Source: PALSA-1006 sp964571195
GTDB lineage: Bacteria; Pseudomonadota; Gammaproteobacteria; Burkholderiales; Gallionellaceae
Reading direction: 5' to 3'
Assembly (NCBI GenBank): GCA_964571195.1
Contig: CAZNAD010000003.1
Coordinates: 115,361 to 179,360 of the forward strand
Length of the DNA: 64,000 nt
Part shown: one piece after another, positions 62,862-64,000 of the stretch
Layout of the letters: each line of letters starts with the position of its first letter
How positions within the stretch are numbered: position 1 is the first letter of the stretch
Notes under the pieces: generated by a model
Told to the model about the DNA's origin: nothing
Databases searched by the model: none
Seen by the model: the letters and a program-made list of their open reading frames with translations, nothing else
Program-made: the position numbers and the translations under genes

Positions 62862-63089
62862 ATGTCCACCCCATCCTCACGCCTTCAGCTCGTCGAACAA
62901 ACCCCCGTCAACGAAGCAACCGCCCGCCTGATCGTTGCCAGTAGCGCGCTCAACGGATTCACAAACCTGCTTTTCTGCTACGACAACTCAGTTGAACTCA
63001 AGGCTGGAGAGATCGCCAACTTGCTTGAGCCGATACGAATGGAGGTGTCGGCAGCGCTGGATGAGTTGAGAACGGTGAAAATACAATGA
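62862..63089 (+). CDS. 75-aa protein, paralogue B
   Basis: MSTPSSRLQLVEQTPVNEATARL...LLEPIRMEVSAALDELRTVKIQ, nearly identical to the protein at 60,130 and the same length. ATG follows AAGGAG. An ATGA overlap couples it to the arm-HNH protein. Function unknown. Confidence 0.6.
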   Translation: MSTPSSRLQLVEQTPVNEATARLIVASSALNGFTNLLFCYDNSVELKAGEIANLLEPIRMEVSAALDELRTVKIQ

Positions 63090-63916
63090 CAAACACAAAT
63101 ACAAATACAAATACAAATACAAATACAGAGGTGCATCGGTGGGAAAATAGTTTCTCCCCGCTAGGAATATCAACGGGCACTTTGTACAAAGATAAAAAAA
63201 CAAATAACTGGCTATTCTCTTTCTCGGTAAATGGAAAGCGAATTAGAAAAAGTTTAGGGACAGATAATATCGAGATTGCAAAGACAAGAGCTGATGCATT
63301 GAAGGCCGAGATATATTTGAACCCTGAAAATAATGTGCTTGTAGAGCACATTCACAACATCCCGTTTTCGCTATATCAATGCAAAAAAACAAATAACTGG
63401 TACTTGAGTTACAGAATAAACGGTCAGCGATTCAGGCGCAGCCTGAAAACTAAAGATGAGGGCGAAGCAAAAAACAGAGCCATTAAAGAAACCACATCGG
63501 TTAAAAAGTTCACAAACACTGAAGTTGATAAGTGGGCATATTCAAATTCAGGACTCAAAAAAATGTTAAGGACCGCAAAGGAAAGGGCTAATAAGTCAGG
63601 GCTTGAATTCAGCCTAACTATGGATGATTTGCACGCCCTATATAAACGATCAGGAGGGGCTTGTGTTCTTACTGGGATGCCATTTAGCATGGAGTCACTT
63701 TCCAATATTCGAAGGCGCCCATTTATTCCAAGCATTGATAGAAAGAACAATGCTGTTGGGTACACACCAGATAATTGCAGGTTAGTTTTATGCGCGGTAA
63801 ATATCGCCATAAACGAATTCGGGGAAGATGTATTTATGGAAATTGCTAGGAGATTTTTTGCAGTCAAGGCCTCTCATCAGGTCAGAAAATCGGGAGTGAA
63901 AAAAATAACTTATTGA
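63086..63916 (+). CDS. integrase-arm-domain/HNH-like nuclease fusion
   Basis: 276 aa. Residues ~1-15 are a TN-dipeptide run encoded by a hexamer repeat. Two arm-binding-like repeats follow: LYKDKKTNNWLFSFSVNGKRIRKS and LYQCKKTNNWYLSYRINGQRFRRS, similar to the integrase N-terminus. The C-terminal part has CVLTGMPF and SIDRKNNAVGYTPDNCRLVLCAVN, resembling an HNH nuclease core. No recombinase catalytic residues. It is the last gene before attR. Confidence 0.7.
   Translation: MTNTNTNTNTNTNTEVHRWENSFSPLGISTGTLYKDKKTNNWLFSFSVNGKRIRKSLGTDNIEIAKTRADALKAEIYLNPENNVLVEHIHNIPFSLYQCKKTNNWYLSYRINGQRFRRSLKTKDEGEAKNRAIKETTSVKKFTNTEVDKWAYSNSGLKKMLRTAKERANKSGLEFSLTMDDLHALYKRSGGACVLTGMPFSMESLSNIRRRPFIPSIDRKNNAVGYTPDNCRLVLCAVNIAINEFGEDVFMEIARRFFAVKASHQVRKSGVKKITY
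63089..63124 (+). repeat. ACAAAT tandem hexamer within a coding region
   Basis: Five exact ACAAAT units (63,095-63,124) after one variant ACAAAC. Being hexameric, gain or loss of units keeps the frame and only changes the TN repeat. Confidence 0.9.
63881..63887 (+). repeat. GTCAGAA near attR
   Basis: One copy of the heptamer found four times next to attL, 59 bases before the attR core. Consistent with an arm-type site on the P' side. Confidence 0.45.
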
Positions 63917-63945
63917 TATAATTTATGTATTCGCGTTTACTTTTG

Positions 63946-63964
63946 CTTCACACGGCAGGGGTCA
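63946..63964 (+). repeat. attR core
   Basis: Exact 19-bp copy of the attL core. Confidence 0.92.
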
Positions 63965-63991
63965 CTGGTTCGAACCCAGTATCGCCCACCA
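63946..63991 (+). pseudogene. displaced 3' half of the original tRNA-Val
   Basis: From the core onward the sequence reads ACTGG-TTCGAAC-CCAGT (T arm), ATCGCCC (acceptor strand), A and CCA. It has no 5' half here, so it is the chromosomal remnant left by integration. ATCGCCC would pair with the host 5' GGGCGGT through one G-U. Confidence 0.85.
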
Positions 63992-64000
63992 ATCGGTTAT

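Larger units (their letters stand above)
23099..63964. mobile_element. integrated siphovirus-type prophage, ~40.9 kb
   Basis: Bounded by 19-bp direct repeats in tRNA-Val(CAC). It contains terminase, portal, capsid, tail, lysis, control, replication and integrase modules in one rightward arrangement, with a few minus-strand genes (29.0, 45.9 and 46.4 kb). No structural gene is obviously broken, so it may be inducible. A tape measure and frameshift-type tail chaperones without a sheath gene indicate a long non-contractile tail. Confidence 0.93.

Overview
The window joins about 23 kb of chromosome from a betaproteobacterium (most like Gallionellaceae/Nitrosomonadales) to a complete-looking prophage of about 41 kb. 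The taxonomic guess rests on gene order (fabF-pabC-mltG-tmk-holB-tatD; rimP-nusA-infB-rbfA-truB-rpsO-pnp) and on a Cyc2-like fused cytochrome-porin of the kind found in iron oxidisers. It is an inference, not a database match.

Host part, 1-23.1 kb. A partial fabF leads a tightly packed plus-strand run: pabC, mltG, tmk, holB and tatD. A bidirectional terminator separates it from convergent transaldolase. Next come a small Pro/Gln-rich protein, three minus-strand tRNAs (His, Arg, Pro), pgsA, uvrC and a uracil-DNA-glycosylase-like gene. The translation/RNA operon follows on the minus strand, then a heme-porin fusion gene preceded by a 30-codon membrane peptide, tRNA-Glu, tRNA-Ala and gltX. A 140-bp MITE-like element lies between gltX and tRNA-Val(CAC).

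Prophage, 23,099-63,964. It is integrated in the 3' half of tRNA-Val(CAC). A 19-bp core is repeated at both ends, and the displaced 3' end of the original tRNA lies beyond the right core. The layout is: late genes (zinc-ribbon small terminase candidate, TerL, portal, Cys-rich peptide, minor head protein); an insert carrying a BRO-N protein; a protease-scaffold-capsid fusion; connectors; a lysis cassette (M15 peptidase, nested Rz/Rz1, holin); tail completion, major tail protein, tail chaperone with a -1 frameshift signal, tape measure and fibre. Then come a divergent control region with two ribbon-helix-helix genes and palindromic operators, a CII/CP76-like regulator, many small early genes, an HD phosphohydrolase, a C5-cytosine methyltransferase with tandem internal repeats, an adenine-type methyltransferase, a primase-helicase, an iteron-rich putative origin, a XerC/D-like recombinase, HNH genes, an excisionase-like HTH gene and the integrase. 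The tape measure, chaperones and lack of a sheath gene point to a siphovirus.

The most unusual feature is a leader architecture present three times in the prophage (about 29.54, 59.86 and 62.60 kb). Each copy has a consensus-like sigma70 promoter, a hairpin at the expected transcript start, a GGCGG/CCGCC hairpin, and an overlapping or adjoining terminator-like hairpin with a T-run followed by ACGTC. They precede a BRO-N gene and two paralogous 75-aa genes. This recalls the P4-type immunity logic of premature termination controlled by leader RNA. Also notable are an HNH protein with two integrase-like arm-binding repeats between the integrase and attR, and the combination of three tyrosine recombinases in one prophage.
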